Source: an uncultured Flavobacteriales bacterium
GTDB taxonomy: Bacteria > Bacteroidota > Bacteroidia > Flavobacteriales > BACL11
Direction of reading: 5' to 3'
Assembly: GCA_905478185.1 (NCBI GenBank)
Contig: CAJQHO010000023.1
Location: 1 to 33,307 of the forward strand
DNA length: 33,307 nt
A model generated the notes under the pieces. That model worked only from the letters and a program-made list of their open reading frames with translations, was not told the origin of the DNA and made no database searches. Shown here piece by piece: positions 9,696-20,107 of this stretch (its first letter is position 1; each line of letters starts with the position of its first letter). Position numbers and translations under genes: made by a program.

Positions 9696-10259
9696 TTAAA
9701 CAGTCATTATATCAGCCTCTTTTTTAGCAAATATATAATCTATTTGTTTGGAGTAACTATTTGTCAAATCTTGAACACTAGTTTCTGCATCTCTAGCTAA
9801 ATCCTCTGAAAGCCCATCTTTAGCTAGCTTCTTAATTTCATCATTTGCTTTTTGCCTGATGTTTCTAAGGCTAACTTTAGCATTCTCAATCTCTGCTTTA
9901 GCTTGTTTTACTAAATCCCTTCTTCTATCTTCAGTCAATGGCGGGACATTAATAATAACTTTCTCTCCATTATTAGAAGGATTAAATCCTAGATTTGCAT
10001 CAACAATTGCTTGCTCAATTTCAGCAATTAAGGTTTTATCAAAAGGCTGTACTGAAATAGTTTGAGCATCTGGTGTTGACACATTTGCAGCTTGGGCAAG
10101 TGGAGTTTGAACTCCATAATAATCAACCTTTACAGTTCGTAACATCTGAGGATTAGCTTTTCCTGCTCTAATTTTCCCTAATATATTTTCTAAATGTGAT
10201 AATGCTTCTTGCATTGCTTCTTTTGCAACATCTAAATGAAAATTAACTTCTTCTGTCAT
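9696..10259 (-). CDS. frr: ribosome recycling factor
   Basis: RRF, which with EF-G splits post-termination ribosomes. 187 residues (family about 185). The three-helix bundle with inserted beta domain is visible: N-terminal helix HLDVAKEAMQEALSHLENILGKIRAGKANPQML, the YYGVQTPLAQAANVSTPDAQTI segment of the beta domain, and the C-terminal coiled coil with VPPLTEDRRRDLVKQAK and the conserved NIRQKANDEIKKL. It is 16 nt downstream of pyrH in the same transcript and ends in a strong terminator. The pyrH-frr pairing is nearly universal in bacteria. Confidence 0.97.
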   Translation of the reverse strand: MTEEVNFHLDVAKEAMQEALSHLENILGKIRAGKANPQMLRTVKVDYYGVQTPLAQAANVSTPDAQTISVQPFDKTLIAEIEQAIVDANLGFNPSNNGEKVIINVPPLTEDRRRDLVKQAKAEIENAKVSLRNIRQKANDEIKKLAKDGLSEDLARDAETSVQDLTNSYSKQIDYIFAKKEADIMTV

Positions 10260-10275
10260 TTTATTTTTCTTTAAA

Positions 10276-10983
10276 TTAAAAATTAACTAATGTCCCAACA
10301 TTTTCGCCTTTACATACTTTAATCAAGTTGCCTTTTTCATTCATATTAAATACCTTAATTGGTAAATTATTTTCTTGACAAAGAGTAAAAGCAGTTAAAT
10401 CCATTATATTTAGTTTCTTTTGGAAAACTTCATCAAAAGAAATAGTTTCATATTTAGTAGCTGTTGGGTCTTTTTCAGGGTCAGCTGTGTAAATTCCATC
10501 AACCCTAGTCCCTTTTAAAATTACATCAGCTTCAACTTCAATTGCTCTTAATGTTGCTGCTGTATCGGTAGTAAAATAAGGATTTCCTGTCCCGCCACCA
10601 AAAATGACAACTCTGCCTTTTTGTAAATGCCTCATTGCTTTTCTTCTTATATAAGGCTCTGCAACTTGCTCCATTCTTATAGCAGTAAGCAGTCTAGTCT
10701 GTACATTAATTGATTCTAAAGCTGATTGTAATGCCATGCCATTAATAATAGTAGCAAGCATTCCCATAAAATCACCTTGAACTCTATCAAATCCTGCACC
10801 TTCTGATTGGATCCCTCTGTAAATATTTCCTCCACCAATTACAATTGCTACCTCAATTCCATGCTCAATTATTTCATTAATTTCATTAGCATATTTGGTT
10901 AGCATTTTAGAGTCAATACCATACTCGCCATCTCCCATTAAGGATTCGCCACTTAGTTTTAATAAAATTCTTTTGTATTTCAT
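10276..10983 (-). CDS. pyrH: UMP kinase
   Basis: Phosphorylates UMP to UDP in pyrimidine nucleotide synthesis; the bacterial enzyme is a hexamer of the amino-acid-kinase fold. 235 residues, usual length. The ATP/phosphate motif [10 protein letters not shown] starts at residue 7; [27 protein letters not shown] and [13 protein letters not shown] follow in the expected order. A TATCTTTG box lies upstream and the tsf terminator separates it from the ribosomal gene group, so pyrH-frr appears to be its own transcription unit. Confidence 0.97.
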   Translation of the reverse strand: MKYKRILLKLSGESLMGDGEYGIDSKMLTKYANEINEIIEHGIEVAIVIGGGNIYRGIQSEGAGFDRVQGDFMGMLATIINGMALQSALESINVQTRLLTAIRMEQVAEPYIRRKAMRHLQKGRVVIFGGGTGNPYFTTDTAATLRAIEVEADVILKGTRVDGIYTADPEKDPTATKYETISFDEVFQKKLNIMDLTAFTLCQENNLPIKVFNMNEKGNLIKVCKGENVGTLVNF

Positions 10984-11002
10984 AAAGCTTTTAAAAGTTT
11001 TT

Positions 11003-11010
11003 CAAAGATA
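11003..11010 (-). promoter_or_regulatory. -7 box of pyrH-frr
   Basis: TATCTTTG on the minus strand is a perfect TAnnTTTG -7 box, 19 nt before the pyrH ATG and downstream of the tsf terminator. Confidence 0.6.
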
Positions 11011-11054
11011 GATAAATCAGTTAAAGTAAAAATTAAGATTCTCAGAATTTTTAA

Positions 11055-11087
11055 ACATAAAAAAACCACCCTGAAAAGGGTGGTTTT
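11055..11087 (-). terminator. Rho-independent terminator after tsf
   Basis: AAAACCACCC (11062-11071) and GGGTGGTTTT (11078-11087) form a perfect 10-bp stem with a 6-nt loop. On the minus strand it is followed by more T residues. It lies 21 nt past the tsf stop. Confidence 0.92.
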
Positions 11088-11108
11088 AAGATTCTATATT
11101 TATAAAGA

Positions 11109-12074
11109 TTATCCTAAAGATACTCTTTTGAATGCGCTGACAGCAACATCACCATAAGTAGCAATGTAATCAGCAACATTTTTCTTCTCATCTTTGATGA
11201 AGTCTTGATCTAATAAACACATTTCTTGATCCAAAGTTGTGTTATCAGAAACAAATCTATCCATTTTTCCAGGAACAATTCTATCCCAAATTTGTTCAGG
11301 TTTACCTTCAGATGCTAATTGAGCTTCTACCTCAGCCTTTGCTTTTGACATTACATCATCAGTTAATTGTACCATTGAAATATATTGAGGAACAATTTTT
11401 AATGTCTTCCCTAACCTTCCTAATTCAATATTATCTTTTTCAATAGCAGCAATTCTTGCTTCAGTTTCTGATGCAACAAATGTGGAATCAAAATCCTTGT
11501 AAGATAAAGTAGTTGCACCCATTGATGCTACTTGCATTGATAAATCCTTTGCTAATTCCTCAGCATTATCAACTTTATTGTTTAATCCAACTAAAACTGC
11601 AATTTTTGATCCGTGAGTATATGAACCTACAAAAGCAGCTTCAACTCTTTCAAATCCTGAAATTTCAATTTTTTCTCCAATTACACCTGTTTGCTCAGTT
11701 AATTTTTCAGCAACAGTCATTCCACCAAAGTCTGCAGCAAGAAAACTATCTTTATCAGAATGATTTAAAGCTACATCAACAAAATCAGAAGCCATAGCTT
11801 TAAATGAATCATTAATAGCAACAAAATCAGTTTCACAAGCCAATACAATTGCTATACCAGCAGTGTTATCAGTATTAATTTTAGTAATAGCGATACCTTC
11901 ACTTGCATCTCTATCAGCACGCTTAGCAGCTACTTTTTGTCCTTTTTTTCTTAATACATTAATTGCTGCATCAAAATCTCCATTTGCTTCAACTAGTGCA
12001 TTTTTACAATCCATCATTCCTGCCCCTGATTGCTTTCTTAATTTGGCTACATCAGCCGCTTTAATTGCTCCCAT
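11109..12074 (-). CDS. tsf: elongation factor Ts
   Basis: Guanine-nucleotide exchange factor that recycles EF-Tu-GDP. 321 residues, the longer form seen in Bacteroidota. N-terminal UBA-like domain with RKQSGAGMMDCKNALVEANG, then the TDFVAINDSF motif that contacts EF-Tu, two core subdomains, and a C-terminal module ending AVSAFKRVSLG. It lies 30 nt downstream of rpsB on the same strand, the usual rpsB-tsf pair, and is followed by a strong terminator. Confidence 0.96.
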   Translation of the reverse strand: MGAIKAADVAKLRKQSGAGMMDCKNALVEANGDFDAAINVLRKKGQKVAAKRADRDASEGIAITKINTDNTAGIAIVLACETDFVAINDSFKAMASDFVDVALNHSDKDSFLAADFGGMTVAEKLTEQTGVIGEKIEISGFERVEAAFVGSYTHGSKIAVLVGLNNKVDNAEELAKDLSMQVASMGATTLSYKDFDSTFVASETEARIAAIEKDNIELGRLGKTLKIVPQYISMVQLTDDVMSKAKAEVEAQLASEGKPEQIWDRIVPGKMDRFVSDNTTLDQEMCLLDQDFIKDEKKNVADYIATYGDVAVSAFKRVSLG

Positions 12075-12104
12075 GTTTTATCTTTTTTAAATAAGGTTTA
12101 TGAA

Positions 12105-12857
12105 TTATTTCTCTTCAGTAATTTTCTTTGCTTTTTCTTTCTTCTCAACAGCTTTAGCTTCTTGATCAGCTCCTCTTTCTTCTAATCCTTCAGCAATTGC
12201 AGTTTTTACAATTGACATAATACATTGAATTGATTTTGAAGCATCATCATTAGAAGGAATAGGGAAACTTACCAAGTTAGGATTAGTATTAGTGTCATTC
12301 ATAGCAAAAGAACGAATACCTAATTTATTAGCCTCAGCCAATGCGATATTCTCTTTGCCTGTATCAACAATAAATACCGCTTCTGGCATTCTTGTCATTT
12401 TTACAATACTCCCTAAGTTTAAATCTAGTTTTGCTCTTTGTCTGTCAATTTGTAATCTTTCTCTTTTTGATAATGAATCGAATGTTCCATTCTCTTTCAT
12501 TTTATCAATAGTTTGCATTTTTTTAATTGACTTACGGATAGTAGCAAAGTTAGTTAATAAACCACCAGGCCATCTCTCAGTAATAAAAGGCATATTTAAA
12601 GCTGCAGCAGTTTCAGCAACAATACCTTTAGCTTGTTTTTTTGTAGCAACAAATAATATCTTTTTTCCTGATTTTGCAATTTGTTTCATTGCAGCAGTAG
12701 CATCTTCAAGCATTGCTACTGTTTTATTAAGATCAATAATATGAATCCCATTACGTTCCATAAACACATATGGTCCCATAGCTGGATTATACTTCTTTTT
12801 TAGGTGACCAAAATGTACACCTGCTTCTAATAATTCTTTGAAATTTGTTCTTGACAT
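12105..12857 (-). CDS. rpsB: 30S ribosomal protein S2
   Basis: uS2, needed for assembly of uS1 onto the small subunit. 250 residues. The family signatures LLEAGVHFGHLKKKYNPAM, RNGIHIIDLNKT, FVATKKQAKGIV, ERWPGGLLTNF and EAVFIVDTGKENIALAEANKLGI are all present. The C-terminal 30 residues are a charged Lys/Glu tail. It is 99 nt downstream of rpsI, and that gap holds a structured leader (12884-12933), which is consistent with autogenous control by S2. Confidence 0.97.
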   Translation of the reverse strand: MSRTNFKELLEAGVHFGHLKKKYNPAMGPYVFMERNGIHIIDLNKTVAMLEDATAAMKQIAKSGKKILFVATKKQAKGIVAETAAALNMPFITERWPGGLLTNFATIRKSIKKMQTIDKMKENGTFDSLSKRERLQIDRQRAKLDLNLGSIVKMTRMPEAVFIVDTGKENIALAEANKLGIRSFAMNDTNTNPNLVSFPIPSNDDASKSIQCIMSIVKTAIAEGLEERGADQEAKAVEKKEKAKKITEEK

Positions 12858-12883
12858 GTTTACTTTCTTTTTTTTCGTTAAGC

Positions 12884-12933
12884 AACTGCTAGGTAGAAGT
12901 TATTGACTTGTCCTAACAGTTTAGATGCTAAAC
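12884..12933 (-). ncRNA. structured mRNA leader of rpsB (possible S2 autoregulatory site)
   Basis: On the minus strand two pairings share three bases. GTTTAG/CTAAAC (12919-12924 with 12928-12933) makes a 6-bp hairpin with a 3-nt loop. AACTGTTAGG (12912-12921) pairs with CCTAGCAGTT (12884-12893) over ten base pairs with one G-U. The overlap suggests either stacking of a shortened second stem or a switch between alternatives. No T-run follows, so it is not the rpsI terminator. The regulatory role is inferred from its position. Confidence 0.55.
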
Positions 12934-12956
12934 ATTTATTAATAAATTGATTGTTT

Positions 12957-13343
12957 CTATCTTTTAACCCACTGGAATTTCTTCCTTGCTTTTTTCTGAC
13001 CAGGTTTTTTACGCTCAACAACTCTTGAGTCTCTTGTTAATAAACCATCAGACTTTAAAGCAGGTCTGTTTTCAGCATCTAACTCACATAAAGCTCTTGA
13101 GATAGCTAAACGAATTGCCTCAACTTGACCAGTGTTACCTCCACCATTTACATTAACTTTTACATCAAATTTTCCAACTAAATCAGAAATTTTAAATGGT
13201 TGTTCTAATTTAAACTGCATAGTATCAACTGGAAAATATTCTTTAAAATCTTTACCGTTTACAGTAATATTTCCTTTTCCTTTTGACATGTAGATTCTAG
13301 CAACAGAAGCTTTTCTTCTACCAATTGTGTGAATTGTCTCCAT
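12957..13343 (-). CDS. rpsI: 30S ribosomal protein S9
   Basis: uS9, whose C-terminal tail reaches the P-site tRNA. 128 residues. The signatures [13 protein letters not shown], the [22 protein letters not shown] block and the basic C-terminal [13 protein letters not shown] are present. The last residues are WVKR; most bacteria end in SKR, so the penultimate Ser is replaced while the terminal Lys-Arg remains. It lies 2 nt downstream of rplM in the conserved L13-S9 operon. Confidence 0.96.
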   Translation of the reverse strand: METIHTIGRRKASVARIYMSKGKGNITVNGKDFKEYFPVDTMQFKLEQPFKISDLVGKFDVKVNVNGGGNTGQVEAIRLAISRALCELDAENRPALKSDGLLTRDSRVVERKKPGQKKARKKFQWVKR

Positions 13344-13345
13344 AA

Positions 13346-13801
13346 TTATTTTAAGTCGTTTAAGTTAAGAGCTTTTGGTTTTTGAGCTTCTTGGTCGTGC
13401 TCTGCTCCTGCATAGATATAACAGTTTTTTAAGATAGCTGCTCCTAGTTTATTTCCAGGTAACATTCCTTTTACTGCATGTTTTACAACAGAAGTTTCAT
13501 CTTTTGCAAGCATTTGTGCAGGAGAAATTCTCTTTTGCCCTCCAGGATAACCTGTGTGAGAAAAGATTCTTCTATCTTGCATTTTCTTACCTGTCATAAC
13601 AATTTTACCCGCATTGATAACAATAACGTAATCACCACAATCAGCATGAGGAGTAAAGTTTGTTTTGTATTTTCCTCTTAAAACTTTAGCAATTTTTGAT
13701 GCCATTCTTCCTAGAGTTTGTCCTTCAGCATCTACAACAAACCACACTTTGTTGGCTGTTTCTTTATTTGCTGATAATGTTTTGTAACTTAATGTATCCA
13801 C
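13346..13801 (-). CDS. rplM: 50S ribosomal protein L13
   Basis: uL13, an early assembly protein of the large subunit. 151 residues. It opens [15 protein letters not shown], the standard flavobacterial L13 start, which decides the initiation codon: GTG at 13801. Further signatures: [32 protein letters not shown], the HTGYPGG loop and [12 protein letters not shown]. It is first in the rplM-rpsI-rpsB-tsf cluster, with a -7 box and a short hairpin (CCTTT/AAAGG) in its 5' UTR. Confidence 0.97.
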   Translation of the reverse strand: MDTLSYKTLSANKETANKVWFVVDAEGQTLGRMASKIAKVLRGKYKTNFTPHADCGDYVIVINAGKIVMTGKKMQDRRIFSHTGYPGGQKRISPAQMLAKDETSVVKHAVKGMLPGNKLGAAILKNCYIYAGAEHDQEAQKPKALNLNDLK

Positions 13802-13836
13802 TATATATATGTTTTTAGTCCTTTATAAAAGGGCTG

Positions 13837-13844
13837 CAAAATTA
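13837..13844 (-). promoter_or_regulatory. -7 box of the rplM operon
   Basis: TAATTTTG on the minus strand fits TAnnTTTG, 35 nt before the rplM GTG. Between box and start lies CCTTTTATAAAGG, a 5-bp hairpin that could be part of a ribosomal-protein leader. Confidence 0.6.
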
Positions 13845-13872
13845 CACTTTTTTCTATTTCTGCAAAATATTA

Positions 13873-15072
13873 TTACCTATTATTGTTTATAACGTTTAAC
13901 TCTTTTCCAATCTTAGTAAAAGCAGCTATGGCTTTATCCAGATTTTTACGACTGTGTGCTGCAGAAATCTGCACCCTAATTCTTGCTTTATCTTTCGGTA
14001 CAACTGGGTAAAAGAAGCCAATCACATAAATCCCTTCTGCTAATAATTTATCTGACATTAATTGTGACAGTTTTGCATCATACAACATTACAGGAACAAT
14101 TGCATGCACTCCTTCTTTTAAATCAAAACCAGCTTCAGTCATTTTTGCTCTAAAATAACTCGTATTTTCTTGCAGAGTATCTCTTAAGTCAGTATTATCC
14201 GAAAGCAAATCAATCACTTTAGTAGCTGCCCCTACAATAGATGGCGCTAATGAATTAGAGAATAAATACGGACGAGACCTTTGACGCAACATATCTACAA
14301 TTTCCTTTTTACCTGAAGTAAAACCTCCCATTGCACCCCCTAAAGCCTTTCCTAAAGTAGAAGTAATAATATCCACCCTACCCATAACTCCACAATGTTC
14401 GTGTGTTCCTCTACCTGTTTTACCTACAAAACCTGTTGAATGAGAATCATCCACCATAACTAAAGCATCATATTTTTCTGCCAAATCACAAATTTTATCC
14501 AATTGTGCCAAATAACCATCCATAGAAAAAACACCATCAGTAACGATTATTCTATTTCTTTGATCTTGTGCTTTTATCAGTTGTGCTTCCAAATCCTCCA
14601 TGTCATTATTCGCATAACGATAACGAGCTGCCTTGCACAAGCGCACCCCATCAATAATAGAGGCGTGATTTAAAGAGTCAGAAATAATAGCATCTTCCTT
14701 TCCAAACAAAGGCTCAAATACTCCACCATTTGCATCAAAAGCTGCTGCATATAGTATAGTATCCTCCATTCCTAAGAAATTAGAAATTTTTGCTTCTAGG
14801 TTTTTATGAATATCTTGCGTACCACAAATAAATCGCACAGATGACATTCCATAACCATGGGTATCCAAAGCATCTTTAGCAGCCTGTATTACATCAGGAT
14901 GAGAAGATAAACCTAAATAATTGTTTGCACAGAAATTCAACACCTCTTCCCCTGTACTTACACGAATACTTGCCCCTTGAGGATTCGTAATTATTCTTTC
15001 TTTTTTGAACAAACCAGCATCTTCAATACTTGCTAATTCATCTTGTAATTGCTTCTGAAATTTTCCTAACAT
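13873..15072 (-). CDS. kbl: glycine C-acetyltransferase (2-amino-3-ketobutyrate CoA ligase)
   Basis: PLP enzyme of the alpha-oxoamine synthase family. It cleaves 2-amino-3-ketobutyrate with CoA to glycine and acetyl-CoA in threonine breakdown. 399 residues from the ATG at 15072. I reject the in-frame start at 15132 because its 20 extra residues overlap the gdhA terminator and the -7 box, and [16 protein letters not shown] is the usual family start. Landmarks: [15 protein letters not shown], the [16 protein letters not shown] loop that stacks on PLP, and [14 protein letters not shown] with the Schiff-base Lys. No threonine dehydrogenase is adjacent. Related synthases (8-amino-7-oxononanoate, 5-aminolevulinate) are possible but the N-terminus fits Kbl best. 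Confidence 0.92.
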   Translation of the reverse strand: MLGKFQKQLQDELASIEDAGLFKKERIITNPQGASIRVSTGEEVLNFCANNYLGLSSHPDVIQAAKDALDTHGYGMSSVRFICGTQDIHKNLEAKISNFLGMEDTILYAAAFDANGGVFEPLFGKEDAIISDSLNHASIIDGVRLCKAARYRYANNDMEDLEAQLIKAQDQRNRIIVTDGVFSMDGYLAQLDKICDLAEKYDALVMVDDSHSTGFVGKTGRGTHEHCGVMGRVDIITSTLGKALGGAMGGFTSGKKEIVDMLRQRSRPYLFSNSLAPSIVGAATKVIDLLSDNTDLRDTLQENTSYFRAKMTEAGFDLKEGVHAIVPVMLYDAKLSQLMSDKLLAEGIYVIGFFYPVVPKDKARIRVQISAAHSRKNLDKAIAAFTKIGKELNVINNNR

Positions 15073-15092
15073 AGTTTTATTTTTTGGGAGAG

Positions 15093-15100
15093 CAAAAGTA
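15093..15100 (-). promoter_or_regulatory. -7 box of kbl
   Basis: TACTTTTG on the minus strand fits TAnnTTTG, 20 nt before the kbl ATG and just beyond the gdhA terminator. Confidence 0.5.
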
Positions 15101-15107
15101 CACAAAT

Positions 15108-15130
15108 AAAAAAAGGAGGCAAAAGCCTCC
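15108..15130 (-). terminator. Rho-independent terminator after gdhA
   Basis: GGAGGC (15115-15120) and GCCTCC (15125-15130) form a 6-bp GC-rich stem with a 4-nt loop, followed on the minus strand by seven T. It lies 26 nt past the gdhA stop. Confidence 0.9.
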
Positions 15131-15156
15131 ATTCTAAATATACTGTATAATATAAA

Positions 15157-16518
<1,362 letters not shown>

Positions 16519-16531
16519 TTAAAAATTTTGG

Positions 16532-16561
16532 CAAATGTATAGTATTTTTCTAAAGAGCAAA
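16532..16561 (-). promoter_or_regulatory. promoter of gdhA (-33 and -7 boxes)
   Basis: On the minus strand, TTTG (16558-16561) is followed after 18 nt by TACATTTG (16532-16539). Both match the Bacteroidota consensus TTTG-N17-21-TAnnTTTG. The -7 box is 40 nt before the gdhA ATG. This is the most complete promoter in the window. Confidence 0.7.
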
Positions 16562-16566
16562 AAGTT

Positions 16567-17662
16567 TTATATATTCTTCTTATAAATTTTACCTGGCAAA
16601 GATAATATTAATCCTTTAAATTCAGCTTGTAAAAGCTCATTAGCAACTTTAGAAAAACCCCAACTTAAACCTTCAACTATTACATCAATATGCATTTCAT
16701 TATCTGATAACAAATCAATTATTTTTTGTTCGCTTTTTGATAATTCCAAAAACATGCTTTGTTGCATTGCTTTTTCTTTGATATCCCAATTCAATCCCTT
16801 TATAATATCAGTTGCTGATTCCAACAAAATAGCTTGTTGGGATTAATTAAGTAATTACATCCTTTCGCATTCTTTTCACTTGGATTTCCAGGAACTGCAA
16901 AAACCTCTCTATTATAAGAATTAGCAATATCAGCAGTAATAAGTGAGCCTCCTTTGGCTGCACTTTCAACAACTATAGTTGCGTCCGAAAGTCCTGCCAC
17001 AATTCTATTTCTTGATGCAAAATTTTGCGGCAAAGGTGTGGTGTTACTCAAATAATCAGAAAGCAAACAGCCATTGGCCGTAATTGTTTGAGCAAGATTA
17101 GCATGTGCTGCAGGATAAACCCTATCCAAACCATGCGCAAAAACAGCTATCGTTTTTAATCCGTATTTTAAAGCAGCCTTGTGTGCAGCCCCATCAATAC
17201 CATGTGCCAACCCGCTAACAATAACAGGATTGTAAGGGGCTAAATCTTTTACTAATTTATCTGTAAACGATTTTCCAAAAGGAGTTGCTTTCTTGTCCCT
17301 ACTATACTAATAAATTTATCTTTTCCCCAATCAATATTTCCTTTATAAAACAAATTAAGTGGCGCATCCTCACATCGCTTCAAACGCATTGGATAATTTA
17401 TATCTGCATAAAAAAGATGATTTATTCCTTCTTGCTCTATCCATTTTAACTCTTGCTCTGCTCTTGTTAAAGCATCAGTCGATAAAATTGAGTTTATCAA
17501 GTATTTTCCAATACCATCAATTTTTTCTAGTTCTTTCTTTTTTGCACAAAATACAGCTTTTGCTGTACCAAATTAAATTAAAAGTTTTTTAGCAATGATA
17601 TCACCAACACAATCAATTAAAGTTAAACCTATTTGATATTTTATTTCATCATCAACTCTCAT
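16567..17662 (-). pseudogene. dprA: dprA pseudogene (DNA-processing protein), three lesions
   Basis: DprA loads RecA on incoming single strands in natural transformation. The three reading frames here join into one full-length protein of about 365 residues starting with ATG at 17662 (MRVDDEIKYQIGLTLIDCVG). Lesions: TAA at codon 30 (17573-17575); one lost A after VGTRK near 17289-17291 (AGAAAAGC expected, AGAAAGC present); one lost A after INPN near 16840 (AACAAAGC expected, AACAAGC present). The middle part keeps the Rossmann-fold signatures SGLAHGIDGAAH, GLDRVYPAAH, FASRNRIVAGLSDATIVVE and GGSLITA. The last 86 residues are the winged-helix domain. Apart from the lesions the sequence looks intact, so decay is recent or, for the two indels, could be sequencing error. 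Confidence 0.88.
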
Positions 17663-17671
17663 TCAATTTTT

Positions 17672-17679
17672 TATCTTTG
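17672..17679 (+). promoter_or_regulatory. -7 box of the TonB receptor operon
   Basis: TATCTTTG, a perfect TAnnTTTG box, ends 19 nt before the receptor ATG at 17699. It lies in the short gap between the divergent dprA pseudogene and the receptor. Confidence 0.65.
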
Positions 17680-17698
17680 TAAAAATATCAGTAAAAAT

Positions 17699-20107
17699 AT
17701 GAGAAAAATCTATACTATTATTGTGCTATCATTATTAATTTTTGAAGCAAACGCACAAACAATTAGCGGAACAATAAAGGATGCTAATACAAATGAAAGA
17801 TTAATTGGTGTCAATATTATCCTAAATAATGGAAGTGGTACTGCTACCGATTTTGATGGGAATTATCAAATATTAGGGAAAGTAGGAGAGCAACAAATTA
17901 CTTTTAAATATATTGGATATGAAGAGGTATTAAAAACTATATCCTTAAATAAAAATGAAATAACAACTCTAGATATTGTTTTAGTTCCTTCATCAGAACA
18001 ATTAAGTACAGTTGTTGTTTCTGCTGGTAGATTTGAACAGAAAATTGAGGAAATTACAGTATCAATGGAGGTAATAAAACCTAGCTTAATTGAAAATAAA
18101 AACACTACTGATATCCAAACTGTAATGGATCAAATTCCAGGAGTAAATATTACTGACGGACAAGCGAATATTAGAGGAGGAAGTGGTTGGAGTTTTGGAG
18201 CTGGAACTCGTGTATTAGTAATGGTTGATGATATGCCTTTGATTTCAGGAGATGCTGGGCAAGTGCAATGGAAACTCATAGCAACTGAAAATATCAATCA
18301 AGTAGAGGTTATTAAAGGAGCATCATCTGCACTTTACGGATCATCTGCACTTAATGGAGTGATAAATATAAGAACAGCATTCCCTAGCCAAAAAGACATT
18401 GATAAAAACAAACTTCCTGGCTATACAAAGGTAAATATGCATTTTGGTTTAATTGATATTCCAAAAAGAGAAATCTTACATTGGAATGGGATTCCTTCTA
18501 ACCAAGGAGGAAAACTTGTACATAAAAGAAGAGCATTCAAAGGGATTGAATTCCTACATTCTATGAAATTAGATAATTTAGATTTATCATTAGGGGGAAA
18601 TGTCATTTCAGATGACGGGTTTAGAAAAGGGGAAATAACTGATCGTAAGAGGTTTAATATTAACTCTACTTATAAAAGTAAAAAAATTGAAGGACTTTCA
18701 TATGGATTAAATGGTAATTTCTTATTTCAGACAGCAGGATCTGCAATAATATGGGATGGCTACGATAGAGCATATATCCCTCTTAATGATGAAATAACAA
18801 CTACTTCAGGAGACACATATAATATTGATCCTTTTATAACATATATAAATGGGAATAATAGGCATTCACTAAGAACCAGATATCTAAATGTCATAAATGA
18901 TAATAGCACCAAAGGAAAAGACAATAACCAAGATAATGAATCAGAGTCATATTATGCAGATTATCAATGGCAGAAAAACCTTGAAAAATATAATCTGAGA
19001 ATTACAATGGGATCATCTAATGAAATAGTCTATGCTCGTTCTGATTTATTTAGTGGCTATAATACTAGAAAAAACAATTCATTATACACTCAACTTGACA
19101 AAAAAATTGGTAGAATTAATCTGTCTTTTGGAGCAAGACATGAAAGATTTGAAATTAGTTCAGAGAAGGAGCATATTATAAATGGAGACACAATAAACAG
19201 CTTTGTAGCTGGCAAACCTGTATTTAGAACTGGGATAAACTATCAAGTTGCAAAAGCTACATATATCAGATCTTCTTGGGGCCAAGGGTTTCGTTTTCCG
19301 TCAATGGCAGAGCTATTTATTAGTGCAAATCAAGCGGGAATTGAAATATACCCTAATCCTTCACTTAAACCTGAAGGAGGATGGAGTGCTGAACTAGGAA
19401 TTAAACAAGGGATAAAATTTGGAAATTGGCTAGGTTACCTAGATGCTGCTGCATTTATAATGCGATATGATGATATGATGGAGTTTTCATTTGGAGGATG
19501 GGCTCCAGCTGAATTTGATGAAGAGAACAATACAACAAACTTCTTTGGATTAGGATTCAAATCAATTAATGTTGGTAAAACTCAAATATATGGAAGCGAA
19601 ATCACATTAACCGGGCAAGGAAAAATCAACAAAGACATTAACATTAACTTGCTAGCTGGATATACATACATGAACCCAATAACTCTTGAGCCCAATACAG
19701 TATATGCAAATGATGCCCAAGGAGGCGATGTAACTTATACAAGTAGTAGTTCTGACCCTTCAATTCTTAAATATCGTTACAGTCATATTGCAAAAACAGA
19801 TCTTGAAATTGTATATAAAGATTTTTCTTTTGGTGGAAGCTTCAGATATAATGACTTTATGCAAAATATTGATTCAATATTTGTCACAACTCTTGTAAAT
19901 AATATTTTAATTCCAGGTATTAACGAGGCAAGAGAAGAGCATAAAAATGGGGACTTTGTTGTTGACATGCGAATAGGGTACCAGTTCAATAAAATGATCA
20001 GGTTTGGGTTGGTTGTGAATAATCTATTTAACAGAGAATATATGACAAGACCTGCAACCATGATGCCTCCAAGAACATTTGCATTTCAATTTAGTGTAAA
20101 AATATAA
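17699..20107 (+). CDS. TonB-dependent outer-membrane receptor
   Basis: Outer-membrane gated channel that imports a ligand using TonB energy. 802 residues from the ATG at 17699; an upstream in-frame TTG at 17633 would place the signal peptide internally. Signal peptide about 1-19 (MRKIYTIIVLSLLIFEANAQ), CarboxypepD_reg-like domain about 21-105 (ISGTIKDANTNERLIGVNI...DFDGNYQI), plug domain about 125-235 (IPGVNITDGQANIRGGSG, VEVIKGASSALYGSSALNGVINI), then the 22-strand barrel, ending with aromatic-alternating FAFQFSVKI. There is no adjacent SusD, so it is a solo receptor for a metal chelate, vitamin or similar rather than a glycan pair. The kdsB start overlaps its stop codon. Confidence 0.93.
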   Translation: MRKIYTIIVLSLLIFEANAQTISGTIKDANTNERLIGVNIILNNGSGTATDFDGNYQILGKVGEQQITFKYIGYEEVLKTISLNKNEITTLDIVLVPSSEQLSTVVVSAGRFEQKIEEITVSMEVIKPSLIENKNTTDIQTVMDQIPGVNITDGQANIRGGSGWSFGAGTRVLVMVDDMPLISGDAGQVQWKLIATENINQVEVIKGASSALYGSSALNGVINIRTAFPSQKDIDKNKLPGYTKVNMHFGLIDIPKREILHWNGIPSNQGGKLVHKRRAFKGIEFLHSMKLDNLDLSLGGNVISDDGFRKGEITDRKRFNINSTYKSKKIEGLSYGLNGNFLFQTAGSAIIWDGYDRAYIPLNDEITTTSGDTYNIDPFITYINGNNRHSLRTRYLNVINDNSTKGKDNNQDNESESYYADYQWQKNLEKYNLRITMGSSNEIVYARSDLFSGYNTRKNNSLYTQLDKKIGRINLSFGARHERFEISSEKEHIINGDTINSFVAGKPVFRTGINYQVAKATYIRSSWGQGFRFPSMAELFISANQAGIEIYPNPSLKPEGGWSAELGIKQGIKFGNWLGYLDAAAFIMRYDDMMEFSFGGWAPAEFDEENNTTNFFGLGFKSINVGKTQIYGSEITLTGQGKINKDININLLAGYTYMNPITLEPNTVYANDAQGGDVTYTSSSSDPSILKYRYSHIAKTDLEIVYKDFSFGGSFRYNDFMQNIDSIFVTTLVNNILIPGINEAREEHKNGDFVVDMRIGYQFNKMIRFGLVVNNLFNREYMTRPATMMPPRTFAFQFSVKI

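Noticed and set aside
15073-15132. 20-residue N-terminal extension of kbl
   Set aside because: It overlaps the gdhA terminator and the kbl -7 box, and the family starts at MLGKFQ.
16567-17500. Three separate small genes on the minus strand
   Set aside because: They join into one DprA protein through a nonsense codon and two one-base deletions.
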